A stretch of DNA of 8,681 nt from Actinomycetes bacterium (GCA_025352305.1 JANXTQ010000121.1:1-8681), one strand, 5' to 3'. Shown: positions 1 through 5,984, counted from the stretch's first letter. Notes: generated by a model from the sequence alone, not told the origin. Numbers and translations: made by a program.

Positions 1-1278
1 CTGCGTTCCGACTTTGAGTTTCGTGGTCTCGTGCATCAGTGCACCGACGACTCCCTGCTCGATCTCCTCGGGGCCGGCAACGTGACGGTTTACGCCGGTT
101 TTGACCCGACCGCGTCGTCGCTGCACCTCGGGCACCTCTTGCAAATCTGTACCTTGCGGCGACTGCAGCTGGCTAAAAATCGGCCCATTGCCTTGGCCGG
201 CGGCGGAACCGGTCTCATTGGTGACCCCAGTTTTAAAGCCACGGAGCGCCCGCTGCTGACAGTCGAAGAGTTGAATCACAACGTTCTCGGTATTCGTTCG
301 CAACTCGCTCGATTTCTCGATTTCACCGACAGTGCTGGTTCCTCGCGGGCCCTACTGCTTGATAACTCCGCCTGGCTCACGACCATCTCGCTGACTGACT
401 TCCTGCGCGACGTCGGCAAACATTTCTCGGTGAATCAGATGATCGCTCGAGATTCAGTTAAGAGTCGATTGGACCGCGCGGACGTGGGCCTGTCCTTCAC
501 GGAATTTTCGTACATGCTCCTGCAGGCGTACGACTTCTACCGGCTACACGTCGACCACGGCTGCACGGTGCAAATTGGCGGATCGGACCAGTGGGGAAAC
601 ATCGTTGGGGGCATTGAACTCATTCGAAAGATGACGTCTCACGCCAGCTTCGGCCTCACCTCGCCGCTGCTACTGCGCAGTGACGGCCAAAAATTTGGAA
701 AATCTGAAGGAGGCAACGACCGTGTGTGGCTGGACGCCTCACTGACGTCACCGTTCCAGCTTTTTCAGTTCCTATTAAACAGTGACGACGAAACAACACC
801 CACGTTGTTGCGATTCTTCACGTTTCTCTCACACGAAGAGATCAGCGAACTCGACGAAAAGACCCAGAACTCGCCGCAGGAGCGTGCGGCCCAGCGCGCG
901 TTAGCGCTCGCTGTGGTGTCTCTCGTTCATGGCGATGAGGCAGCCTCGTCGGCGCTTCGAGCGAGTGAGGCGCTATTTTCCGAGTCAATTAGCGAGCTCG
1001 ATGAGGCGACGTTGCTAGAAGTTGTTGCTGATGCACCCAGCACCAACGTCAATCGAGACGAAGTGGGTAGTGGCCTTGACGCGGTCGAACTGTTGGTTCG
1101 CACGAAGTTGGCCGCCTCGAAGGCGGAGGCGCGTCGCTTTTTGGACCAGCGCGGGGTATACGTAAACAACGTTCGTATCGAACCAACTGACGCGATCACC
1201 TTGGATCACGTTTTACATTCGCGCTACCTCATTCTTCGACGAGGTCGCCACCAAACGCACCTCATCGTGTTGTCGTGA
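1..1278 (+). CDS. tyrS: Tyrosyl-tRNA synthetase, 5' end missing
   Basis: Charges tRNA-Tyr with tyrosine in the cytoplasm; class I aminoacyl-tRNA synthetase. The frame is open from base 1. A GTG at 31 could serve as a start, but the ten codons before it (LRSDFEFRGL) match the usual TyrS N-terminal helix ending in RGL, so the true start lies upstream of the window and the gene is partial. Counting from the GTG at 31, the tyrosine pocket motif YAGFDPT is at 21-27, the HIGH-class signature HLGH at 32-35, the tyrosine-binding stretch FSYMLLQAYDF at about 159-169, GGSDQWGN at 183-190, and the KMSKS-class loop KFGKS at 221-225. An S4 RNA-binding domain fills about 350-410. Nothing essential is missing. 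The TGA stop overlaps the GTG of the next gene (GTGA), so the two are probably translationally coupled. Confidence 0.97.
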   Translation: MRSDFEFRGLVHQCTDDSLLDLLGAGNVTVYAGFDPTASSLHLGHLLQICTLRRLQLAKNRPIALAGGGTGLIGDPSFKATERPLLTVEELNHNVLGIRSQLARFLDFTDSAGSSRALLLDNSAWLTTISLTDFLRDVGKHFSVNQMIARDSVKSRLDRADVGLSFTEFSYMLLQAYDFYRLHVDHGCTVQIGGSDQWGNIVGGIELIRKMTSHASFGLTSPLLLRSDGQKFGKSEGGNDRVWLDASLTSPFQLFQFLLNSDDETTPTLLRFFTFLSHEEISELDEKTQNSPQERAAQRALALAVVSLVHGDEAASSALRASEALFSESISELDEATLLEVVADAPSTNVNRDEVGSGLDAVELLVRTKLAASKAEARRFLDQRGVYVNNVRIEPTDAITLDHVLHSRYLILRRGRHQTHLIVLS

Positions 1279-1712
1279 AACTCATTGGCGTACTCGCGCT
1301 GTCGGCATTGCTTCTCGCGGGCTGCGGGACGATTAGCGCCCAGCTCGCCACCAAAAATTGGTTAGATCAGAGTAATTTCACCGCCAACACACATCGACTC
1401 GCGAACGACGCCCATCTTGTTCGCCAGCAGTTGCTGACGGGCACATCGACCTCCGCCCAGTTACACACCGTGTGCGCAGTGTTACTGCTCGATAGCGAAG
1501 CCGCTAACTCGGCCTTACCGTCGCCGGATCGCCAGGCCAACGCCTTGCTGGCAAATTCATACCAATCAATGGGCGACGCAGCTAATACCTGTTACAACGC
1601 CGGCGCCAATACGTTGAAGCGAACCCGCGCTGTGCACTTTCTTCATCGCGCGGTGACGTTACTTACCGAAAGCCAAATCCGACTACACATTTCAGCAGGA
1701 GTGACACCATGA
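1275..1712 (+). CDS. Small predicted lipoprotein of unknown function
   Basis: A 145-residue protein with a short N-terminal signal: a Lys, a hydrophobic stretch (residues 3-15) and a lipobox LAGC that puts the lipidated cysteine at position 17. It should therefore be exported and anchored to the outer face of the membrane. The mature part is mostly predicted helix and has two further cysteines (C67, C106) that could form a disulfide outside the cell. A central segment, ALPSPDRQANALLANSYQ, resembles alpha-helical exported actinobacterial proteins that I recall without a named function. The GTG start overlaps the tyrS stop by four bases (GTGA) and has no clear Shine-Dalgarno site, so translation probably depends on coupling. 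Its own TGA overlaps the ATG of the next gene. I do not recognise a domain and assign no function. Confidence 0.85.
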   Translation: MKLIGVLALSALLLAGCGTISAQLATKNWLDQSNFTANTHRLANDAHLVRQQLLTGTSTSAQLHTVCAVLLLDSEAANSALPSPDRQANALLANSYQSMGDAANTCYNAGANTLKRTRAVHFLHRAVTLLTESQIRLHISAGVTP

Positions 1713-2263
1713 GCATCGGCGAACTATTACCAGCCGCAACCAATGAGGATCTACGTCGACGCGTTCTGTGGGCTCTGCCTACCGTGCTCGCGATTGTTGG
1801 ATCGACTGACTCTGAGCGCAGCGCTCACCTGATGAACGTTTCGTGGGTGACCCCGGTGGCCAATGATCCGACGCGCTTAGTGGCGTCGATTGAAACGACG
1901 TCCAAGACCGCAGTGAACCTGCGCGAGGTTCCCCGCTTTACGTTGAGTTTGGTTTTAACGCACGAACGAGAACTTGGTCGGCTCTTCGTCAAGCCGGTGC
2001 TGCGTCAAGAGTTGAGCGGTGATATTGAAACGGTCCAAGGCCGTCGGATCTTGCGTGACAGTCTCGGCGTGGCGTACCTGTTTGACGCGATTGCGGTGAG
2101 CACCGGTCACGTTGAACTACTGCGATCGCTCGGAGACCACGACCTCTGGCTACTTGAGATAGATCACATCGCAGCGGATCCACGCCTGCTTCAGCGTCCG
2201 GCTTCCGAACACGCCCTCGACGTCCTCGGCGTTCACCACACTCGGATGAACTACGGAAGCTAA
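1709..2263 (+). CDS. Flavin reductase-like FMN-binding split-barrel protein
   Basis: A 184-residue protein with the layout of the flavin reductase-like domain (FMN-binding split barrel, flavoredoxin type). The N-terminal RRRVLWALPTVLAIVGS corresponds to the first strand region. Residues about 41-90 (LMNVSWVTPVANDPTRLVASI, then KTAVNLREVPRFTLSLV) match the family core that holds FMN. DHDLWLLEID (about 143-152) matches the usual GDHxxxxGEV strand, and a C-terminal HHTRMNYG takes the place of the usual hydrophobic-Y-G ending. Members bind FMN or FAD and are NAD(P)H-dependent reductases or electron-transfer partners of monooxygenases; the substrate cannot be told from sequence. The ATG overlaps the lipoprotein stop (ATGA), with AGGAG nearby at about 1697. 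It ends in a 4-base convergent overlap with the minus-strand gene at 2260. Confidence 0.8.
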   Translation: MSIGELLPAATNEDLRRRVLWALPTVLAIVGSTDSERSAHLMNVSWVTPVANDPTRLVASIETTSKTAVNLREVPRFTLSLVLTHERELGRLFVKPVLRQELSGDIETVQGRRILRDSLGVAYLFDAIAVSTGHVELLRSLGDHDLWLLEIDHIAADPRLLQRPASEHALDVLGVHHTRMNYGS

Positions 2264-2484
2264 GCGTCGCGAGGGCGTAAATCGATTTCGAGGCGCAGTA
2301 TTCCGTCGTGAAGAGTGGCCTCGGCGTCACCGATCATCGCAAAATCCTGAAAATCAATTCGGGCCGCTTCGATAAACATCAGTCGCTCGGGACCTTCAAC
2401 CGGGGGCACCGAGCGCTTTCTCACTGCCTCGGCTCGGGCCTGAAAGCGCGTAATCATTTCGCTGGGGTCAAAGGTGCTGGACAC
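2260..2484 (-). CDS. Small conserved-looking hypothetical protein, 74 residues
   Basis: An acidic, soluble 74-residue protein starting MSSTFDPSEM, with no signal peptide, membrane segment or cysteine. The N-terminal half is a predicted charged helix (residues 7-25), followed by PPVEGPERLMFIEAARIDFQDFAMIGDAEATL and a strand-like end (GILRLEIDLRP). I have an impression of similar short proteins in Acidimicrobiia but cannot name a family or function. I prefer this frame over the opposite-strand frame because its composition is protein-like, it begins directly after a leaderless-type promoter (TAACAT, six bases, GTG), and its TAG stop interlocks with the flavin reductase TAA as CTAA. The opposite-strand frame has none of these. 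No Shine-Dalgarno sequence precedes the GTG start. Confidence 0.72.
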   Translation of the reverse strand: MSSTFDPSEMITRFQARAEAVRKRSVPPVEGPERLMFIEAARIDFQDFAMIGDAEATLHDGILRLEIDLRPRDA

Positions 2485-2490
2485 AGTGGC

Positions 2491-2496
2491 ATGTTA
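2491..2496 (-). promoter_or_regulatory. Leaderless-type -10 element of the 74-residue gene
   Basis: On the minus strand this reads TAACAT, followed by GCCACT and then the GTG start codon at 2484-2482. TANNNT six bases before a start codon places transcription initiation at or next to the start codon. No good -35 hexamer is visible at 16-18 bp. Confidence 0.55.
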
Positions 2497-2526
2497 TGGG
2501 CCGGCCAGTTCGCGCTGGCGACTTGG

Positions 2527-2532
2527 TAACAT
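2527..2532 (+). promoter_or_regulatory. Possible -10 element for the small zinc-knuckle gene
   Basis: TAACAT on the plus strand, in the 115-bp divergent gap between the genes starting at 2484 (minus) and 2600 (plus). Initiation about 7 bases downstream would give a leader of about 60 bases containing the hairpin and the Shine-Dalgarno site. GATACT at 2534-2539 is an alternative -10. No convincing -35 is present, so this is a weak call. Confidence 0.28.
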
Positions 2533-2553
2533 GGATACTTCCGCGCATTGAGC

Positions 2554-2594
2554 GCAGCGGTCGCTGCCGATTTCGGCCCGCGACCAGTGAGGAG
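2554..2594 (+). promoter_or_regulatory. Structured leader: two mutually exclusive hairpins before a Shine-Dalgarno site
   Basis: The larger hairpin pairs GGTCGC (2559-2564) with GCGACC (2580-2585), and inside it GCCG (2566-2569) with CGGC (2574-2577) around an ATTT loop. A smaller hairpin pairs GCAGC (2554-2558) with GCTGC (2563-2567) around GGTC, and shares bases 2559-2567 with the larger one, so only one can form at a time. The Shine-Dalgarno sequence GAGGAG (2589-2594) begins three bases after the large stem and sits five bases before the GTG at 2600. No T-run follows, so it does not look like a terminator. A regulatory role is inference. Confidence 0.4.
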
Positions 2595-2599
2595 TTGAA

Positions 2600-2812
2600 G
2601 TGAAAAAGGGCCGGCACCGCCGCTTTGTAGAAGCACGTGAATTAAAGCGTTCCGTTGGACCCCGCGCGACCAAGTGCGAAGAGTGCGGGGCTGAACCCGA
2701 AGATGTTCACGCGGAGTGGTGCCTCGCCGAAGAGGATCGCTACGAAGAGATTCTGGGAAATCTGCCTCGACCGGTCTCGGTCGAAGAAGACCCGTTGGCC
2801 GCCGAAGGCTAA
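2600..2812 (+). CDS. Small protein with a possible Cys3His zinc knuckle
   Basis: A 70-residue protein with a basic start (KKGRHRRFVEARELKR) and an acidic rest. In the middle, KCEECGAEPEDVHAEWC gives C26, C29, H37 and C41 (CxxC-x7-HxxxC), a plausible zinc-binding knuckle; a basic tail beside a knuckle would suit nucleic-acid or protein contact. I do not recognise a named family. The GTG start is fixed by a strong Shine-Dalgarno site GAGGAG at 2589-2594, five bases upstream. It is transcribed away from the 74-residue gene and converges on the cysteine-cluster gene, with its TAA interlocking that gene's TAG as CTAA (2809-2812). Zinc binding is inferred from residue spacing alone. Confidence 0.75.
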   Translation: MKKGRHRRFVEARELKRSVGPRATKCEECGAEPEDVHAEWCLAEEDRYEEILGNLPRPVSVEEDPLAAEG

Positions 2813-3555
2813 GAGTTGGTTTTTCGTCGCACCGTCGGATGTGCGAGTCGCACTCCGGCGGGAATTTTGGCGCGCTGCTCCAAGTAGGCGCTCAGGCGGT
2901 GGTAAACCTTTTCACCAATCATTGCCGTCAGTTCTTCGCGCATAGCGTCAACGACCCGCTCTTTTCCGACGAACGCTTCCGGTGCTTCGGTGCACCACCA
3001 ATGAAAATCGTCGCCACCTTCGCCCCAGTGTTGGCGGTCCCACTGACGAATAGTGGTGGTGACGTGTCCGCGATCGTCGGTCTCTTCTTCACGTCGCAGT
3101 GGTAACTGCCAGCACACTTCGGGTTTGAGGGGAATGTAACTCTCGGCGTTGTCGATCGCGAGAACGTGAAGTGCACAACCGGGGCCACGGTGAAAATCAG
3201 GGCGATTTAGAAATATGCAGGCATCCTGGACCAATCGGGTGACCAGTTCGCCGTTGCGCTTTTCGCGCGTGGTGCCGTTTTTGCCCTTTGATTTGAACTG
3301 CCACTGGTCCGCCGTGAGGCGCAGCGCCGCTCGCTCGACGCGACGACGATCTTTTTCATCGACAAAATGGGCTCCGTAGCTGCAGCAGCCCTGGACGAGT
3401 TCTTCAGCCGGGCCGGTTAACACGCCCTGACAGCCGTTTCCAAAAATGCACGTCCAGTTGCTCTCGAGAAAAGTGATATCAAAAACCCACGTCTGTTCTC
3501 GCTTGTCGTCTTCGAAACTGAACCATTCGTGAGCGTCGAGAGGGATTTTTGCCAC
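2809..3555 (-). CDS. Cysteine-cluster protein, DUF3109/YkgJ-like metal-binding candidate
   Basis: A 248-residue soluble protein with cysteines at 36, 42, 57, 58, 113, 127, 148 and 188. Several sit in recognisable settings: CIFGNGCQG (36-44), GCCSYGAHF (56-64), ACIFLNRPD (112-120), GCALH (126-130) and KPEVCWQLP (144-152). This order resembles my recollection of the DUF3109 and YkgJ families, predicted to chelate iron-sulfur clusters or zinc (C, CxG, CC-x-x-G, then CxFL, CxxH, KPxxC, P). The match is from memory and the biochemical role of those families is poorly known. The C-terminal 90 residues are rich in charged and aromatic residues (including DDFHWWC, 182-188) and seem helical after 195. 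The GTG start has no Shine-Dalgarno site; a leaderless-type promoter lies directly before it. It is divergent from the Nfu gene, which suggests a metal-related role, but that is inference. Confidence 0.82.
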   Translation of the reverse strand: MAKIPLDAHEWFSFEDDKREQTWVFDITFLESNWTCIFGNGCQGVLTGPAEELVQGCCSYGAHFVDEKDRRRVERAALRLTADQWQFKSKGKNGTTREKRNGELVTRLVQDACIFLNRPDFHRGPGCALHVLAIDNAESYIPLKPEVCWQLPLRREEETDDRGHVTTTIRQWDRQHWGEGGDDFHWWCTEAPEAFVGKERVVDAMREELTAMIGEKVYHRLSAYLEQRAKIPAGVRLAHPTVRRKTNS

Positions 3556-3561
3556 GGTGCG

Positions 3562-3567
3562 AACTTA
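3562..3567 (-). promoter_or_regulatory. Leaderless-type -10 element of the cysteine-cluster gene
   Basis: On the minus strand this reads TAAGTT, followed by CGCACC and then the GTG start codon at 3555-3553: TANNNT, six bases, start. No good -35 is seen. It faces away from the promoter at 3598-3603 within the same 54-bp gap. Confidence 0.55.
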
Positions 3568-3597
3568 GTTTGTGGCGCGAATGGGCTGGTGCACCCC

Positions 3598-3603
3598 TAA
3601 GAT
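3598..3603 (+). promoter_or_regulatory. Leaderless-type -10 element of the Nfu gene
   Basis: TAAGAT, followed by TCACTC and then the ATG at 3610. The spacing is the same as at the minus-strand promoter 30 bases away. No Shine-Dalgarno sequence precedes the ATG, and no clear -35 is visible. Confidence 0.6.
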
Positions 3604-3609
3604 TCACTC

Positions 3610-4257
3610 ATGACCGCGCTCGAAGCAGATCAGATCTTTTCGCTCACTCCCGAAGCCCGAGGTGTCGTGCTCGATGCTCTACGCGCTGAGGACAACAGCG
3701 ACGCGCTCGCGCTGTTCGTAGAGGTCACCGGGATTCGTGCCGGTGGCTACAGCTACGACCTCTTTTTCTCTGATCGCGCCGACGCCGATGCGGACGCACT
3801 GATTCACTCTGACGACGAACTGACTTACGTGATTCCCGCGGCGAGTCTTGATCGACTTCGCGGAAGTCGCTTGGAGTTCTCCGCCGAGGGCGGTGGGGGA
3901 CTCGTACTGGTGAACCCCAATACCCCGAGCGCGCAGGAAGCCAATCCCGGTGTACCGCCCGAAGTCTTAGCCAAAGGCCTCGAAGGATCATTGGCCCTTC
4001 GAGCCATTGCGGTACTGAACGAGCACGTGAATCCGTCGATTGCTTCTCACGGTGGTCGCGCCGATCTCGTAGCCATTGATGATGAGAAGTTCGTGGCGTT
4101 TGTACGACTGTCGGGTGGTTGTCAAGGGTGCGCCATGAGTCGCATGACTCTGAGTCAGGGAATTGAAGTCACACTGAAGGAACAGATTCCTGAATTAGTC
4201 GGCGTCATTGACGTCACTGATCACGAACTCGGTGAGAACCCCTTCTACGCTAAGTAA
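3610..4257 (+). CDS. Nfu-type Fe-S cluster carrier protein
   Basis: A 215-residue protein whose C-terminal part (about 131-213) is a NifU C-terminal (Nfu) domain: VLNEHVNPSIASHGGRADLV, then LSGGCQGCAMSRMTL with the CxxC pair C171/C174, then an EQIPELVGVIDVTDH end. In Nfu proteins these two cysteines bridge a [4Fe-4S] cluster between two subunits for transfer to target enzymes. The N-terminal part (about 10-100: LTPEARGVVLDAL, FVEVTGIRAGGYSYDLFF) resembles an A-type (HesB/IscA) fold, but the protein has no cysteines other than the CxxC pair. This is the architecture of E. coli NfuA, where the degenerate A-type domain helps bind targets. The ATG follows a leaderless-type promoter. The protein is cytoplasmic. 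It stands alone on its strand, divergent from the cysteine-cluster gene and 39 bp before aroC. Confidence 0.92.
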   Translation: MTALEADQIFSLTPEARGVVLDALRAEDNSDALALFVEVTGIRAGGYSYDLFFSDRADADADALIHSDDELTYVIPAASLDRLRGSRLEFSAEGGGGLVLVNPNTPSAQEANPGVPPEVLAKGLEGSLALRAIAVLNEHVNPSIASHGGRADLVAIDDEKFVAFVRLSGGCQGCAMSRMTLSQGIEVTLKEQIPELVGVIDVTDHELGENPFYAK

Positions 4258-4284
4258 CCCAGTTCTGATCGCCAACACTCGGCG

Positions 4285-4290
4285 TAGGAT
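4285..4290 (+). promoter_or_regulatory. Leaderless-type -10 element of the aro operon
   Basis: TAGGAT, followed by TGCGGT and then the GTG of aroC at 4297. TTCTGA at 4263-4268, 16 bp upstream, is a weak -35 candidate. No Shine-Dalgarno sequence precedes the GTG. This would be the main promoter of the aroC-aroK-aroB-aroQ run. Confidence 0.55.
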
Positions 4291-4296
4291 TGCGGT

Positions 4297-5487
4297 GTGA
4301 TTCGCTTCCTCACGGCTGGAGAAAGCCACGGTCCCGCGCTGTCGGTGATTATCGAAGGACTACCCGCCGGTCTCGAGATATCGGCAGAGTTCATTGGCGA
4401 CGAGCTCGCTCGGCGCCGATTGGGCTTTGGACGCGGCCCGCGGATGCGATTTGAACGAGATGACATACAGATTCTGGGAGGCGTGCGCCACGGACGAACG
4501 CTGGGATCTCCGGTATCGGTAGAGATCCGCAATACCGAGTGGCCGAAATGGGAAAGCGAGATGTCTGTCGCGCCCGGTACGCCCACTAAAAAACTGACCC
4601 AACCTCGCCCGGGACACGCCGACCTCGTGGGGATGCAGAAATACGGTTTCGACGATGCGCGCGATGTTCTAGAGCGAGCGAGTGCGCGTGAGACCGCCGC
4701 GCGAGTGGTCGTCGGCGCCCTAGCCAAGGCCCTACTGGCCCATATTGGCGTCATTGTCGTCAGTCACGTCACTCGCATTGGCCAGGCAGCGATAAATGAT
4801 TCCCAACGCCCGGGACCCCACGACCTGGATTCAGTCGACGCGAGCGAAGTTCGTTGCATGGACGCCACGGCTGAACAAGCAATGATTCTCGAAATTAAGG
4901 CGGCGGCAAAACAGGGCGACAGTCTGGGCGGCGTGGCCGAAGTCATTGCGTACGGCGTACCTGCGGGGCTCGGCAGTCACGTGCACTGGGACCGCAAACT
5001 TGACGGCCTGCTGGCCGGAGCTCTCATGAGCATCCAGGCGGTTAAGGCCGTCGAGATTGGTGACGGCGCCTTTCAGGCGACGCAGCGCGGATCAGTAGCG
5101 CACGACGCCATCGCAATCGATCCTTCTCACACCAAGGCCGGCGGATACATCCGTCGAAGCGACCACGCGGGTGGTCTCGAGGGCGGAATGTCCTCCGGTT
5201 CGCCACTCATTGCCCGAGTGTCCATGAAGCCCTTGGCCTCGCTCAGCCGTCCGGTGCTCGAAACCGTCGACGTCGCCACCGGAGAGAGCACCGTTTCGTT
5301 CAAAGAACGCACCGACGTAACCGCAGTACCGGCCCTCGGAGTAGTCGCGGAGTCCATGATGGCGATCGTGCTGGCGAACGAAGCACTGCGCAAATTTGGA
5401 GGGGACTCGGTGTCAGAGTTCGTAAGAAACGCTGAGGGGTACCTCGCGCATCTCGGTGAAACACCGAGTGCGGCTCGCGAAGTCTGA
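4297..5487 (+). CDS. aroC: Chorismate synthase
   Basis: Makes chorismate from 5-enolpyruvylshikimate 3-phosphate, the last step of the shikimate pathway, using reduced FMN. The 396 residues fit the long form of the family typical of actinobacteria. Visible signatures: TAGESHGPAL at 6-15 with H11; RRLGFGRGPRM at 40-50 with active-site arginines; RPGHAD at 104-109 with H107; RASARETAARV at 127-137; GLGSHVHWDRKLD at 224-236; KAVEIGDG at 250-257; and SDHAGGLEGGMSSG at 288-301. The GTG start gives the usual N-terminus (MIRFLTAGESHG) and sits six bases after a TANNNT element. First gene of the aro run; aroK follows after two bases. The reduced flavin must come from elsewhere. The flavin reductase-like gene at 1709 is a conceivable source, but nothing here links them. 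Confidence 0.98.
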   Translation: MIRFLTAGESHGPALSVIIEGLPAGLEISAEFIGDELARRRLGFGRGPRMRFERDDIQILGGVRHGRTLGSPVSVEIRNTEWPKWESEMSVAPGTPTKKLTQPRPGHADLVGMQKYGFDDARDVLERASARETAARVVVGALAKALLAHIGVIVVSHVTRIGQAAINDSQRPGPHDLDSVDASEVRCMDATAEQAMILEIKAAAKQGDSLGGVAEVIAYGVPAGLGSHVHWDRKLDGLLAGALMSIQAVKAVEIGDGAFQATQRGSVAHDAIAIDPSHTKAGGYIRRSDHAGGLEGGMSSGSPLIARVSMKPLASLSRPVLETVDVATGESTVSFKERTDVTAVPALGVVAESMMAIVLANEALRKFGGDSVSEFVRNAEGYLAHLGETPSAAREV

Positions 5488-5489
5488 AC

Positions 5490-5981
5490 ATGGCGCGACT
5501 CGTCCTGCTGGGTCTGCCCGGTACGGGTAAGAGTTCCGTCGGTCGAGCAACGGCACTACGACTGGGCGTTGACTTTATCGATACCGACCTCGAGCTCGAA
5601 GTCCGAGAGGGTGTGGCGGCAGGAACGCTGATGCGTAGCGTCGGAGTAGAGGTCTTTCGGGCCAAAGAACTTGAAGTGCTTCGCGAAGCGCTCGAGACCG
5701 CGGGAGTAGTAGCGACCGGGGGAGGAGTCGTTACGACTGTCGCCGCGCGCGAACTGTTGCAACAGCAAGAATGTGTATGGCTACGAGCTCGAACTCAGGA
5801 TCTACTTCGCCGCGTTCGCGGCAGTGACCGACCGCTGCTCGACGGAGGAGTTCGCGAGCGACTAAGTGCGCTCGCGATTGAACGAAATCCCCTGTACGAA
5901 CAACTCGCGCAACACCAAGTGAATGCGTCGCAATCAATTGAGGTCATTGTCGAAGAACTCTGTCGCATCGTGGGAGAGTGA
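5490..5981 (+). CDS. aroK: Shikimate kinase
   Basis: Phosphorylates the 3-hydroxyl of shikimate with ATP, step 5 of the pathway. The 163-residue length is typical. The Walker A loop is GLPGTGKSS at 8-16. The shikimate-binding aspartates lie in FIDTDLELE (about 29-37), FRAKE (about 56-60) supplies the substrate arginine, and ATGGGVV holds the glycine triplet. DRPLL belongs to the mobile lid with its arginine, and RNPLYEQLA is the adenine-side motif. All key residues are present. The ATG is two bases after the aroC stop, with no strong Shine-Dalgarno site, so it probably relies on reinitiation from aroC. The next gene, aroB, starts three bases after its stop. Confidence 0.96.
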   Translation: MARLVLLGLPGTGKSSVGRATALRLGVDFIDTDLELEVREGVAAGTLMRSVGVEVFRAKELEVLREALETAGVVATGGGVVTTVAARELLQQQECVWLRARTQDLLRRVRGSDRPLLDGGVRERLSALAIERNPLYEQLAQHQVNASQSIEVIVEELCRIVGE

Positions 5982-5984
5982 GCT

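Noticed and set aside
31..33. GTG at 31 as the true tyrS start
   Set aside because: The upstream ten codons are in frame and match the expected TyrS N-terminal helix ending in RGL, so the gene most likely begins before the window.
2308..2529. Plus-strand frame of 73 codons opposite the 74-residue minus-strand gene
   Set aside because: It has no promoter or Shine-Dalgarno support and a random-looking composition. The minus-strand frame has a leaderless promoter and an interlocked stop.
2795..2824. Possible intrinsic terminator: stem TTGGCC/GGCTAA with a later T5 run
   Set aside because: The stem has only 6 bp including a G-T pair, the T-run starts eight bases after it, and the stem lies within the coding end and stop codon. 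Too weak to annotate.
2716..3105. Plus-strand frame of 129 codons across the knuckle gene end and the cysteine-cluster gene
   Set aside because: Arginine- and serine-rich shadow composition, and it overlaps two better supported genes in other frames.
4245..4754. Minus-strand frame of 169 codons inside aroC
   Set aside because: It is antisense to a fully conserved chorismate synthase and is rich in Arg, Ser and Pro, as expected for a shadow of a GC-rich gene.
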